From the NCBI RefSeq assembly GCF_002927045.1, contig NZ_PRDW01000004.1, positions 1-64,000 of the forward strand: a stretch of DNA of 64,000 nt. The letters run 5' to 3'. A program made the position numbers and the translations under genes. Numbering within the stretch: position 1 is the first letter of the stretch; every line of letters starts with the position of its first letter. Below, in pieces: positions 1-7,532 of this stretch. The notes below the pieces were generated by a model, which searched no databases, was not told where the DNA came from, and worked only from the letters and a program-made list of their open reading frames with translations. Source of the stretch: Mycetohabitans endofungorum. GTDB lineage: Bacteria > Pseudomonadota > Gammaproteobacteria > Burkholderiales > Burkholderiaceae.

Positions 1-728
1 ATCCGTTAGATACGCTGTGGGGCGGGGTTAAAGGCGCGTATGGGCTCATCACGGATCCTCAGGGCACTGCGCAGCAGATGCAGGAGGCGACGCGTAATGT
101 AATTATTCAGGCGGGTGGAGGAAATTATGCCCCGGCGGGGCAACAGGTGGGGCAGCAGCTTGGAAGCACAGTAGTTGGTACAACGACGGGGGTTACTTTT
201 AATTTCGCTGTCTCAAAGGCGGCGGGGGCAATAAACAATATCCGTAGTGCGAACGCAGTGGCAGCAGAGACTAAAAAATTTACTGATGCCGCACGGGCAG
301 AAGGAAATTTCTACCGAGACGGCAGCATCGTAGATATTGGGGAGCACTTTGGACGCTTTGCAGATGGAGCATCTTTACTGACACCAGTAGAGAGCTTTGG
401 GAAATATTCAATGATGGGTCGTCCAGATGGCTGGTTTGTATCGACGCCAAACTACATAGCGTCATTGCTCAGGAAAACAGGAGGAGATAACGCACTTATC
501 AAACAACGATTGGGAATTGAGCCCGAGTATTGGAATGGTCCCTTGTTCAGAGTTGATATTCCGAACCCTCTTGAAAACAATCCAAGGTTGCCTACAGGGC
601 TCGAGGCAGGTGCAAATAGTCATTTTACACGTGGTGGCTATACCGCTGGTGGTGCGCCAGAAATCACCATTGATCCAATTCCGATTAAACAAGTTAAGCC
701 AATGCCTGTCGTACGGCCGCCGCAATGA
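1..728 (+). CDS. cdiA: CdiA-like contact-dependent toxin, C-terminal part (5' truncated by window edge)
   Basis: The reading frame is open from base 3 with no stop, so the gene starts upstream of the window. The visible 241 codons begin with a Gly/Ala/Thr-rich, moderately hydrophobic stretch (about the first 75 residues), like the region that precedes the toxin in CdiA proteins. A polar C-terminal domain of roughly 140 residues follows, containing the segments GRPDGWFVSTPNY, LGIEPEYWNGPLFRVDIPNP, LEAGANSHFTRGGYT and GGAPEITIDPIP. The last 130 residues would be the delivered toxin. I do not recognise its catalytic family, and no obvious nuclease motif is visible. The stop codon overlaps the start of the next small gene (ATGA at 725-728), the usual arrangement of a toxin with its immunity gene. 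Base composition is AT-richer than the rest of the window. The CdiA assignment also rests on the orphan CdiA module just downstream. An Rhs or other polymorphic toxin remains possible. Confidence 0.6.
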   Translation, partial: PLDTLWGGVKGAYGLITDPQGTAQQMQEATRNVIIQAGGGNYAPAGQQVGQQLGSTVVGTTTGVTFNFAVSKAAGAINNIRSANAVAAETKKFTDAARAEGNFYRDGSIVDIGEHFGRFADGASLLTPVESFGKYSMMGRPDGWFVSTPNYIASLLRKTGGDNALIKQRLGIEPEYWNGPLFRVDIPNPLENNPRLPTGLEAGANSHFTRGGYTAGGAPEITIDPIPIKQVKPMPVVRPPQ

Positions 729-964
729 AAATTATTTCTCAAGTAAACTGGGCTTACACGCTCTTCGAAGATGAGGATGGTTCCTATGTGCTGAGCATTG
801 TTGTCCCAGCAAGGGATGCTGCTTGGGCCGTTTATGAAAAGGAGATTCGTTTATCTAGCTACGAAAAATATCTACTGAAACTCTTTCCACAGAGAGTTTC
901 GAGACTTGTTGAGCGCTTTATGCAAGAAAAGAAGCGAATACAATCTGCCAAATCTGAATTATAA
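725..964 (+). CDS. Small protein, probable immunity protein of the upstream toxin
   Basis: This 79-residue protein starts with MKIISQVNW and is rich in aromatic residues at the front and in Lys/Arg/Glu at the back (ending QEKKRIQSAKSEL). It has no signal peptide and no membrane segment, so it is probably cytoplasmic. Its ATG overlaps the toxin stop codon by four bases, which implies translational coupling and equal production of the two proteins. Small cytoplasmic proteins encoded immediately after a CdiA C-terminal toxin normally bind and neutralise that toxin. The function is inferred only from position and size. I recognise no family. Confidence 0.6.
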   Translation: MKIISQVNWAYTLFEDEDGSYVLSIVVPARDAAWAVYEKEIRLSSYEKYLLKLFPQRVSRLVERFMQEKKRIQSAKSEL

Positions 965-993
965 CGAGTGTTCTTCACCGCTTCAGTTGGCAG

Positions 994-1729
994 TTGCATC
1001 CGCAGAAAAAGACCTTAGCCCAACAGCTTGCGGAAAAGAGTGGTGGCAAATACACCCAGCAGCAGATCGAAGACCAGATGCGGCAGATATCGATGACAGA
1101 GGGCGGCCAAACATATGCCGGGAGTCCCGACATCTTGATAGGTGATCAGCGTCCGACGGATGCAGAGGTCAATTGGGTCTATGCGGGTGAGACCGCGGAC
1201 GGTAATCCAATCCTGGCGCAGGCGATGGTAGCGAATGATACTGAACTGCAGCGGTATATCGTGGATACGGTGAGGAACAGCGATGTGCGGAACACGATCA
1301 GCTACACGGCGGCGCCCATGCAACCAGAGCTAGGACCGCGAAGATACGCTCAAGCCTGCGGCGAAGCCCTGTGTGACGGCCGAGTGTGCAGCGGGACTGG
1401 CGCCAGCGAGGATGCTTTATTATCCGCCGGATTTGCCAAAGGAGCAGATTGCGGATACTGCTGCCGCTTTATCGACGGCAGCTGGCCGGTTTAGTGCGAT
1501 AACGGGTGCGATTGCGGCCGTACCGTCGCCGTATGCTCCTGCTACTACGACACTTACACTCAGTGCGGCAATGGTTGGTTTGGGAGCTAGTGCCGTGGAG
1601 CAAATGTTCAGGCCGAATCCGGTTGCGTTTGCCGTAAATAGCGCTGTTGATCTATTACTGTTCCTATCCGCGGATAAGTACCCTCTTTGCGAGGCCGTCA
1701 TAAACGAAGTTGGGAATTTTGTTAAATAA
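994..1729 (+). pseudogene. Orphan CdiA-CT module, frameshifted
   Basis: The first part (994 to about 1340) reads TLAQQLAEKSGGKYTQQQIE and EGGQTYAGSPDILIGDQRPT, a block I associate with the conserved part of Burkholderia-type CdiA ahead of the toxin. The reading then moves to the next frame, where it continues LKPAAKPCVTAECAAGLAPA through to a stop at 1727-1729. One extra base between about 1334 and 1346 explains the shift, because the second frame has a stop at 1331-1333. The second-frame part contains hydrophobic helices (AAALSTAAGRFSAITGAIAA, TTLTLSAAMVGLGASAV, AFAVNSAVDLLLFLS), suggesting a membrane-acting toxin. No full CdiA N-terminus precedes it, so it is an orphan cassette of the kind often found behind a complete cdiAI locus. 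As sequenced it cannot make the full protein. Confidence 0.6.
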
Positions 1730-1764
1730 TCAGATTGGTTGGAAAGGGAAAGATATCCCGATAA

Positions 1765-2030
1765 TTGGAAACGGAAAATATAAAATTTATTCAAGATGAG
1801 AATTTGATTGGATGGCTTCGTACAGTATTGTGCCTGATCGGGGCGGTTGTCGTATATATAAGTGCCTGTTGTGTTCATTCAATGCTGTTATTATGGGGCG
1901 GTTTATTTTTAGCTGCTGTGGGGGCTATTCAAGTCGAGCGCATATGCTAAGAATCAAACCGTTTGAAAATTCATTTAAAAATACAAGGGAAAGTTATAAA
2001 AAGGTGATGCGGAAAAGGGAGGGGGGATAA
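1765..2030 (+). pseudogene. Frameshifted membrane immunity protein of the orphan CdiA-CT module
   Basis: From a TTG at 1765 the frame encodes ENLIGWLRTVLCLIGAVVVY and a second hydrophobic stretch (LLLWGGLFLAAVGA), then stops early at about residue 61. In the neighbouring frame the text continues SSRAHMLRIKPFENSFKNTR to a stop at 2030. Adding one G to the five-G run at 1920-1924 joins the two halves into a protein of about 88 residues with two membrane helices and a basic tail. A membrane immunity protein fits the hydrophobic character of the preceding toxin domain. The start codon is uncertain. Both the break and the function are inferred from sequence and context. Confidence 0.5.
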
Positions 2031-2049
2031 TTAAAAATCCTAAAGCGTG

Positions 2050-2500
2050 TTAGGCAATTTTCATAATAGGTACAGCATGAACGAGCATGAGCATAGTGAA
2101 GACGACGAAATGCAGGCCGGCCAAGGTTTCGGACAGGCGCTCGTTGTCGCGTGTCAGTCGCCTGAACCGGTTAAGCCAGGCGAAACTGCGCTCGACCACC
2201 CAGCGGCGGGGCAGCAGCACGAAGCCCTTCTTTGCCTCAGGCAGCTTGATGACCTGCAGCTCCATGCCTTCATCGCGAGCGGCCTGCGCAGGCGTGCCGC
2301 CCGTATAGCCCTGGTCAGCCAATGCAAGTTTCACCGTCTAAGCGGTGACATGCTGAACCTGACGCGCAAGCTCGGCCACCTGTGCGCGCTCCTGCGCGTT
2401 GGTCGGCGTAATGTGCACCGCCAGCAGCAGGCCCAGCGTGTCCACAGCCATATATCTTGCTGCTTCGCTTGAGCCCGGCTGGCTGCCACAAATGCAGCTG
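2050..2500 (-). pseudogene. IS5-family transposase, 3' fragment with internal stop
   Basis: Reading on the minus strand gives MAVDTLGLLLAVHITPTNAQ, then a TAG at 2338-2340, then [40 protein letters not shown] and [20 protein letters not shown]. This is the C-terminal half of an IS5-family DDE transposase; the conserved E lies in the [10 protein letters not shown] motif. The N-terminal half is missing: upstream of about 2480 the frame is already shifted, and the fragment abuts an IS3-type fragment. I found no clear terminal inverted repeat. The element is dead. Confidence 0.8.
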
Positions 2501-2503
2501 ACC

Positions 2504-2850
2504 TTACCCCGTCGAGCGCACCATCCGTAGGTTAGCGGTCTCGCCGGTTTCCGGTTGATGCGGTGGCCAGAGCGGGTCCGGCGCCAGTTGACCCAAGGCA
2601 CTATGCGGACGTACCGAGTGGCCGTCGGCGCGCCACGCTTCGATTCGTTTAGCGTGCATCGTCGAGGCTGACGAACGCATCAAGACGGGCAGATGGAGCG
2701 AGCCAAACCGTGGCCGCTCTCGGCCAGTTCGTGCAGCTGTTGCCGAACTTCATGGTCGGCATCAGGTGGCGCTGGCCGCCAGTACGTTCAGCGATTTAGG
2801 CCAATAAGCTTACACGCGCGGCGCGCCGAAGCAATGCAGAAATCGCTCTT
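2504..2850 (-). pseudogene. IS3-family OrfB transposase, internally deleted and frameshifted remnant
   Basis: On the minus strand the pieces run, from 2850 downward: ASARRACKLIGLNR, a TGA, TYWRPAPPDADHEVRQQLHE, then RLDAFVSLDDAR in another frame, then RIEAWRADGHSVRPHSALGQ and LAPDPLWPPHQPETGETANL, ending with TAA at 2504-2506. These match the start (zinc-finger/helix region near ACKLIGLNRSTYW) and the end (RPHSALG-like box) of IS3-family OrfB. The integrase core with the DDE residues is deleted. The remnant shares its orientation with the adjoining IS5 fragment. Confidence 0.7.
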
Positions 2851-3186
2851 TGCCGCCGCGGCTGGGCGTGGCGCCGCTGCGGCGCTGACCATGCGCCTCG
2901 TGGGCCCCGGCGATGAGCGGGCCGCCCGCCTTGACTGCATAGCCGCCTACGCTCAGGGCGGCTACTTTAACGTGGGCGTATACGATCGAGACATTTCGTT
3001 GCCTTGGCTAAATGCCATCGGACCGACGGAGCGCGGCGCAATAGGATGGATGGCGACGCCACTCCCGGCCACGAGCTTGTGGCGCGATGCGCAGTGCAGT
3101 GGACTGACTGGGCAGCCGGCAGTTGTCGGCGTGCTGCGACGCAGGAGTGACCATATCGCATTCGCTGACAAAAACAGAAAAAGTGC
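2851..3186. other. No supported gene; presumed decayed sequence
   Basis: An open frame crosses this stretch on the plus strand (from about 2693 to 3193), but it also runs through the antisense of the IS3 remnant, has no ribosome binding site and resembles nothing I know. Minus-strand frames are equally unconvincing. I regard it as leftover accessory DNA between the IS fragments and the tRNA promoter region. Confidence 0.4.
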
Positions 3187-3216
3187 TTGCTGACCCCGGA
3201 CCAGTCTGCGTATAAT
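3187..3216 (+). promoter_or_regulatory. Possible sigma-70 promoter upstream of the tRNA genes
   Basis: TTGCTG (3187-3192) and TATAAT (3211-3216) are separated by 18 bases. The -10 box is perfect. It lies about 200 bases before tRNA-Glu, so it would give a long leader containing the inverted repeat at 3288-3334. Confidence 0.4.
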
Positions 3217-3287
3217 CTCGGTCTCTGCTGATGGCGAAAGCAGCGTTGTTCCGAGACGGACACGTTGTGAAGTTTTGGCAGAAATGA

Positions 3288-3334
3288 GTGAAGTCTTCGT
3301 TGAAACGAAAAAAACGGATCAAAAAAGACTTCAC
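3288..3334. repeat. Perfect 10-bp inverted repeat overlapping the tRNA promoter
   Basis: GTGAAGTCTT (3288-3297) and AAGACTTCAC (3325-3334) are exact reverse complements, separated by 27 A-rich bases. The right arm covers most of the -35 box of the promoter at 3330-3358. It could be a regulator site or an RNA hairpin of a transcript from the upstream promoter. Confidence 0.5.
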
Positions 3335-3358
3335 AAACGGAAAAAACGTCGTTATAAT
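3330..3358 (+). promoter_or_regulatory. Promoter for the tRNA-Glu/tRNA-Asp transcript
   Basis: TTCACA (3330-3335), a 17-base spacer and a perfect TATAAT (3353-3358) lie 55 bases before the tRNA-Glu gene. Position and quality make it the likely main promoter of the tRNA pair. Confidence 0.6.
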
Positions 3359-3413
3359 GTCGTTCTTTCTGAGCTGTTAAACAAAGCAGCGAGACAGAAT
3401 CTGAAAAGATTAT

Positions 3414-3489
3414 GTCCCCTTCGTCTAGAGGCCTAGGACATCACCCTTTCACGGTGAGTACAGGGGTTCGAATCCCCTAGGGGACGCCA
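3414..3489 (+). tRNA. tRNA-Glu (anticodon UUC)
   Basis: The 76-base gene has a seven-pair acceptor stem (GTCCCCT with AGGGGAC), the T-arm GGGGTTCGAATCCCC and an encoded CCA end. The anticodon loop CTTTCAC reads glutamate codons. It is followed 72 bases later by tRNA-Asp in the same direction, so the two are probably one transcript. Confidence 0.97.
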
Positions 3490-3561
3490 GATATAAAGCG
3501 CACGAAAAAGTGCGCGCAGTATGTAAGCGTAGCCAACGCTTGCACGCTAAGATGTCGAATT

Positions 3562-3638
3562 GGAGTGGTAGTTCAGTTGGTTAGAATACCGGCCTGTCAC
3601 GCCGGGGGTCGCGGGTTCGAGTCCCGTCCACTCCGCCA
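3562..3638 (+). tRNA. tRNA-Asp (anticodon GUC)
   Basis: The 77-base gene has acceptor stem GGAGTGG with CCACTCC, the T-arm CGGGTTCGAGTCCCG and an encoded CCA. The anticodon loop CTGTCAC carries GUC for aspartate. A strong terminator follows six bases after its 3' end. Confidence 0.97.
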
Positions 3639-3643
3639 ACGTT

Positions 3644-3672
3644 AAAAAAGCCCGCTTATGCGGGCTTTTTTA
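3644..3672 (+). terminator. Rho-independent terminator of the tRNA operon
   Basis: The stem GCCCGC/GCGGGC with loop TTAT (3650-3665) is flanked by an A run and followed by seven T. The flanking A/T runs extend the stem and could also let it work in the reverse direction for the MATE gene. Confidence 0.9.
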
Positions 3673-3768
3673 TTTCCTATTGCCAGGCGTCGCTGGCATG
3701 ATGCGGCGAATTATGCGCATTCGTGCTTACCGCATTCAGCGGTGGCCCGCGTCTGGATCGAGCGACGC

Positions 3769-5115
3769 CTATGCGTGTGTCCTTTTGCTGACGCTTGACC
3801 AATAGACCAGCAGTCCAACCGCCGCTAGCGCGAGGCTCAGCGTATTGGCGTACCAGAAGCCGCGCGCGCCAGTCAGTGCCGCGGGCATCCAATGTAGTGG
3901 GTCGAAGCCGGCGAGATATCCGCCGCCCAGGCCGACGCCCCATAGCGCGGTGGCGTAGATTATCGTCGGGACCACGGCGACCCGGTACGCCCGCAGCGCG
4001 AACGCAGTGGTGATCTGCAGCGCGTCGCACAGGTGGTAGCCAGCGACGATCGTCAACAGCGGCATGGCGGCAGCGACTACGTTCGGGTCGGGCGTATAGG
4101 CGGCGATCAGCCACGGTCTCATCGCGATGATGACTGTGGCGTACAGTAGCGCGATGCCTGCGGCCAACCCGATCCCATGCGCGGATAGGGTGCGTGCAGC
4201 GGTGAATTCGCGTGCACCGAGCCGTTGTGCGACCAGCGTGGACGTCGCGATGCCGATCGACAACGGTGTCATGTACAGCACTGCGCTGACATTGCCGGTG
4301 ATCTGGTGCCCGGCAAGCGCCGTGGTGCCGAAACGCGCGATGAACAGCGCCATGAATGTGTAGGACGTGACTTCAATCAGGTAGGACAGGCCCAGTGGGA
4401 TGCCAAGCTTGAGCAACGCCAGCTGTTGCCGCCAGTGAGGCCACGAGCATTGCGCGAACACTGCAAACTGGCGATAGAAATCGACGCGCAGCAGTAGCAC
4501 GATGCCGGCGAGGGCCGATAGCCAATTGATGATCGAGCTGGCGAGGGCGGCGCCTGGACCACCCAGCGCCGGCAGGCCGAACGCGCCGTGGATCAGCAGC
4601 GCATTGAGCGGTACCTTCAATATTAGTCCGCCAAGCTGGATCAGCATGACCGGCCGCGGCTTCGCGACTGCATTCGATAGCGAGCTAAAGAGACGAAATA
4701 GCAGGCTGGCCGGCAGCCCGAGCGACAGGATGCGCAGGTAGGCGAGGGCGCGCTCATTGAGTTCCGGCGGCGCGTCGGCGATGCGCAGCAACGGTGTCGG
4801 GAAGTACAACAGCAGACAGCCGGGCAGCGCCAGTATGATAGCGAGCCAGGCCGATTGCCGCACTTCTTCGCCGATTTGCGCGTGGCGGTGCGCGCCGAAT
4901 AATTGTGCCGCGATGGGCTGCAGCGCGACCAGGATGCCAGTCAGACCGATATAGACCGAGATGTAGATCGACGAGCCGAGTCCGAGCGCGGCCAGGTCCG
5001 TGGCGCAATATCGTCCGACCATTGCAGTATCGATGACGCCGAACGCGATGATCGCCAACTGGCCGACCAGCACGGGCCAGGCGAGGGAGATAATTTGGCG
5101 GGCGTCGGTCAGCAT
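3769..5115 (-). CDS. MATE-family multidrug efflux transporter
   Basis: The 448-residue protein begins LTDARQIISLAWPVLVGQL, followed by IDTAMVGRYCATDLAALGLG, the characteristic first two helices of MATE (NorM-type) exporters. About twelve hydrophobic segments follow, which is the normal length and topology for the family. Such pumps sit in the inner membrane and expel cationic drugs, dyes or metabolites in exchange for Na+ or H+. It lies 86 bases downstream of a membrane glycosyltransferase in the same direction and may share its transcript. The substrate cannot be read from sequence. Confidence 0.9.
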   Translation of the reverse strand: MLTDARQIISLAWPVLVGQLAIIAFGVIDTAMVGRYCATDLAALGLGSSIYISVYIGLTGILVALQPIAAQLFGAHRHAQIGEEVRQSAWLAIILALPGCLLLYFPTPLLRIADAPPELNERALAYLRILSLGLPASLLFRLFSSLSNAVAKPRPVMLIQLGGLILKVPLNALLIHGAFGLPALGGPGAALASSIINWLSALAGIVLLLRVDFYRQFAVFAQCSWPHWRQQLALLKLGIPLGLSYLIEVTSYTFMALFIARFGTTALAGHQITGNVSAVLYMTPLSIGIATSTLVAQRLGAREFTAARTLSAHGIGLAAGIALLYATVIIAMRPWLIAAYTPDPNVVAAAMPLLTIVAGYHLCDALQITTAFALRAYRVAVVPTIIYATALWGVGLGGGYLAGFDPLHWMPAALTGARGFWYANTLSLALAAVGLLVYWSSVSKRTHA

Positions 5116-5201
5116 GTCGGGCGTTGGGTTGGGCGGTGGGTTGAGCGGACAGCGCGGCTATCGGCCGGCGGCGCCCGGCAGCCCATGGTCTTGAGGACTG
5201 G

Positions 5202-6959
5202 CTATTGGACCGTGCGATGCCTCATACCGCGCCGCGGTGGCGCCTTCGGTTGCTCAACCCTGACGTACAACCGGAACAACTCGTCGCGATCCGCGGCACG
5301 GCGTCCTTCCCACGCGAGGTGCCATGCATATGGCGGCAGGGTGCCCGGCGCGCTGAAATCGTGCATGTCCTGTCGCAGCAGTACGTCGCAATCCTCATCG
5401 CCAAATGCAAAGCGCATATTGCCGAAGTACGCGAAGGTCGCCAATTGGGCATTGCCGAGACGCACCGGCCGGATACACGCATAGTCAGGCGGCAAATGCG
5501 TGGCGATTTGTGTGGCGACGTCGCGGTAGGTTCGGCTGTAGTTCACCACGGGCAACCATAGCGTCATCAGTAGCACCCACATTAGTGTCGTGCCGCCGCT
5601 GGTCAGCACGACGCTGCGCCAGATCACCTTCGGTTGCCGCGAGATACGCCAGCGTACCAATGCGATCCAGCCGAGCGTGACGACAAGCGCGCACAGGAAC
5701 GACAGTGGTGCAAATTCGGGCTGGAATCCGGGCACCAGTCGTGCGAGGTTGCGGGCCAGCGGATGCGGGAAGCCGGTCAAGCTCGCGAGCCAGACCAGCC
5801 AGACGAACGAGCCGAGGATCGTGAAGCTGAGCACCGCGAACCAGTCGATCGCGTTGATTGCGCCGCGCTTTAGAGTGGGCAGGCCGAATGCGGCGAGCAT
5901 CGCGAGCGGCGGGATCAGCAGCATGAAAAACCGGTTGGTTTGATGGCTCTGCAGCACGACCAGCACCAGCAGTGGCCAGAACACGGACATCGGAATCGCC
6001 ACATGCGGTGCGCGGCGCAGTCCGCCCCAACTGTACCAGGACCAGATCGCAAGTGGCCATGCGGGCCATGTGAACAATGGCAAGTTCTTGATTGCGTAGA
6101 ACAGTACTTTGGACGGCGGCCCGGAATACTCATCGAAGTTGCCGTGGAACCACGCGCGTAAAAAATCCGGTGCATGCGCTGGGAACGCCCATAGCGCGGC
6201 CAGCGGCCATACCAGCCCCAGCGCGAGGGCCAACGGCATCGCGATCACGGCAAACGGTTTGGCCTGGACGCCGTGGACCAGCCCGACCGTTGCAACGACC
6301 GACACGAGCAGTGCGGTTGCCAACACTGGATTGCCCACGAATGCGATGCTACCCAGCGCAACGCCGGTCCATGCCGCGCCTTGCAAGGGCTTGTCCAGGC
6401 TGCGGACCAGCCCGTACAGCAGCAAGGCGACCGCGGTCATTTCAGCGATTTGCGGCGTCGTCTCGTGACCGCGTTCGGCCAGTCCGAAGCAACCCAGCAC
6501 GATCAGCAGCGCGCCATCGGCCAACGTGCGCCCGTAGTCCCGCGGCAACGGTTCGCCGCCAAACGCATATTTGAACGGCTGCACTTCTGGGCGCCGGCCA
6601 AGCAGGTACGCACCATACCAGACGAACGCGCAAGTCATGCAGAAAAACACACCGGTGTAGAGACGCGATGCGTTGCTCGGATCGACCAGCGGATCCAGCC
6701 ATCGGATGAAGGAGGCACCGACCCAATAGGCAAGCGGTCCATCCGTCGTCACGGGCTTGCCGACCAGGTTCGGCAGCAGCCAATCGCGCCAGGTGCCGCT
6801 TGCCATCGTCCACATGACGCCGAAGCTGGCGGCATCCTCGTTCTTCCAAGGATCACGGCCAAACAGGCCGAATGCTGCATAGACGACGCAAATCGTCAGC
6901 AAGGCCCAGCGCGGCAGTGCGCTGGTGGCCGAGGCCGTGAGTCGGACAACGGGTCTCAT
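5202..6959 (-). CDS. ArnT/PMT-like membrane glycosyltransferase (GT-C fold)
   Basis: The 585-residue polytopic membrane protein starts with a hydrophobic helix (residues about 18-32). Next comes FGRDPWKNEDAASFGV, the acidic first periplasmic loop seen in the ArnT/protein-mannosyltransferase family, where Asp/Glu residues bind the lipid-linked sugar donor. A further ten or so hydrophobic segments run to about residue 470, followed by a soluble C-terminal domain of about 115 residues (PDYACIRPVRLGNAQ, DEDCDVLLRQ). This architecture fits transfer of a sugar from undecaprenyl phosphate to lipid A or another envelope acceptor. No arn sugar-synthesis genes are visible nearby, so aminoarabinose is not established as the sugar. 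The start ATG at 6957-6959 leaves about 190 bases to rpmE2. Confidence 0.75.
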   Translation of the reverse strand: MRPVVRLTASATSALPRWALLTICVVYAAFGLFGRDPWKNEDAASFGVMWTMASGTWRDWLLPNLVGKPVTTDGPLAYWVGASFIRWLDPLVDPSNASRLYTGVFFCMTCAFVWYGAYLLGRRPEVQPFKYAFGGEPLPRDYGRTLADGALLIVLGCFGLAERGHETTPQIAEMTAVALLLYGLVRSLDKPLQGAAWTGVALGSIAFVGNPVLATALLVSVVATVGLVHGVQAKPFAVIAMPLALALGLVWPLAALWAFPAHAPDFLRAWFHGNFDEYSGPPSKVLFYAIKNLPLFTWPAWPLAIWSWYSWGGLRRAPHVAIPMSVFWPLLVLVVLQSHQTNRFFMLLIPPLAMLAAFGLPTLKRGAINAIDWFAVLSFTILGSFVWLVWLASLTGFPHPLARNLARLVPGFQPEFAPLSFLCALVVTLGWIALVRWRISRQPKVIWRSVVLTSGGTTLMWVLLMTLWLPVVNYSRTYRDVATQIATHLPPDYACIRPVRLGNAQLATFAYFGNMRFAFGDEDCDVLLRQDMHDFSAPGTLPPYAWHLAWEGRRAADRDELFRLYVRVEQPKAPPRRGMRHRTVQ

Positions 6960-7029
6960 GCGTGGCGATTGGACCTATTTTTGTGATCGGCGATCCAGCA
7001 TTGTAGTCGCGTCGCGCGGCGCCGTCAGA

Positions 7030-7056
7030 CAGAAAAGGGCAGCCTTGGCTGCCCCT
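7030..7056 (-). terminator. Terminator downstream of rpmE2
   Basis: GGGCAGCC and GGCTGCCC (7037-7054, two-base loop) pair perfectly. On the minus strand the hairpin is followed by TTTTCT. It lies about 100 bases after the rpmE2 stop codon. Confidence 0.7.
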
Positions 7057-7150
7057 AATGGAAACTGTCCCGGCCTGCGCGGCGCGCCGCAAGCGGCGTT
7101 ACCAGGTACCGGGGTGGCCGCCCGCGGGGGCGGCCGCTCCGCGGCCGTGC

Positions 7151-7417
7151 TTACTTCGCGACCTTCGCGCCGGCACGGTTGCCAAACTTTTGGCGGAACT
7201 TCTCGACGCGGCCGGTCGTATCCATGAACTTGTTCTGCTCGCCCGTGTAGAAAGGGTGCGATTCGGAAGACACTTCAACCTTAGCGAGCGGATAGGTCTT
7301 GCCGTCAAGCTCGATCGTCTCACGCGTCTGGATCGTTGAGCTGATGATGAACGTCTTGCCGCTGGACATGTCCTGGAACACGACCTCGCGGATATCGGGG
7401 TGAATGCCTTTCTTCAT
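7151..7417 (-). CDS. rpmE2: 50S ribosomal protein L31, type B
   Basis: The 88-residue protein begins [20 protein letters not shown] and contains [20 protein letters not shown], the signature of L31. It has no cysteine at all, so it is the zinc-free (C-minus, type B) paralogue that replaces zinc-binding L31 when zinc is scarce. I chose the start at 7417 over an upstream in-frame codon because it has AAGGAA seven to eight bases before it and matches the family length. In many bacteria this gene is repressed by Zur. I did not find a clear Zur box here. Confidence 0.95.
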   Translation of the reverse strand: MKKGIHPDIREVVFQDMSSGKTFIISSTIQTRETIELDGKTYPLAKVEVSSESHPFYTGEQNKFMDTTGRVEKFRQKFGNRAGAKVAK

Positions 7418-7532
7418 GATACGTTCCTTGGTTTCAAGCGGTAGCCAGCCCGCCGCGTCACCCTGTCGACAGTCCGCTGCCGGTGCGCGAGCCACTTTCC
7501 GAAGGTGGAAAAGGCAGAATTATGCCCGAAAA

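Noticed and set aside
2693-3193. 166-codon open frame on the plus strand
   Set aside because: It crosses the antisense of the IS3 remnant, lacks a ribosome site and has no recognisable domain.
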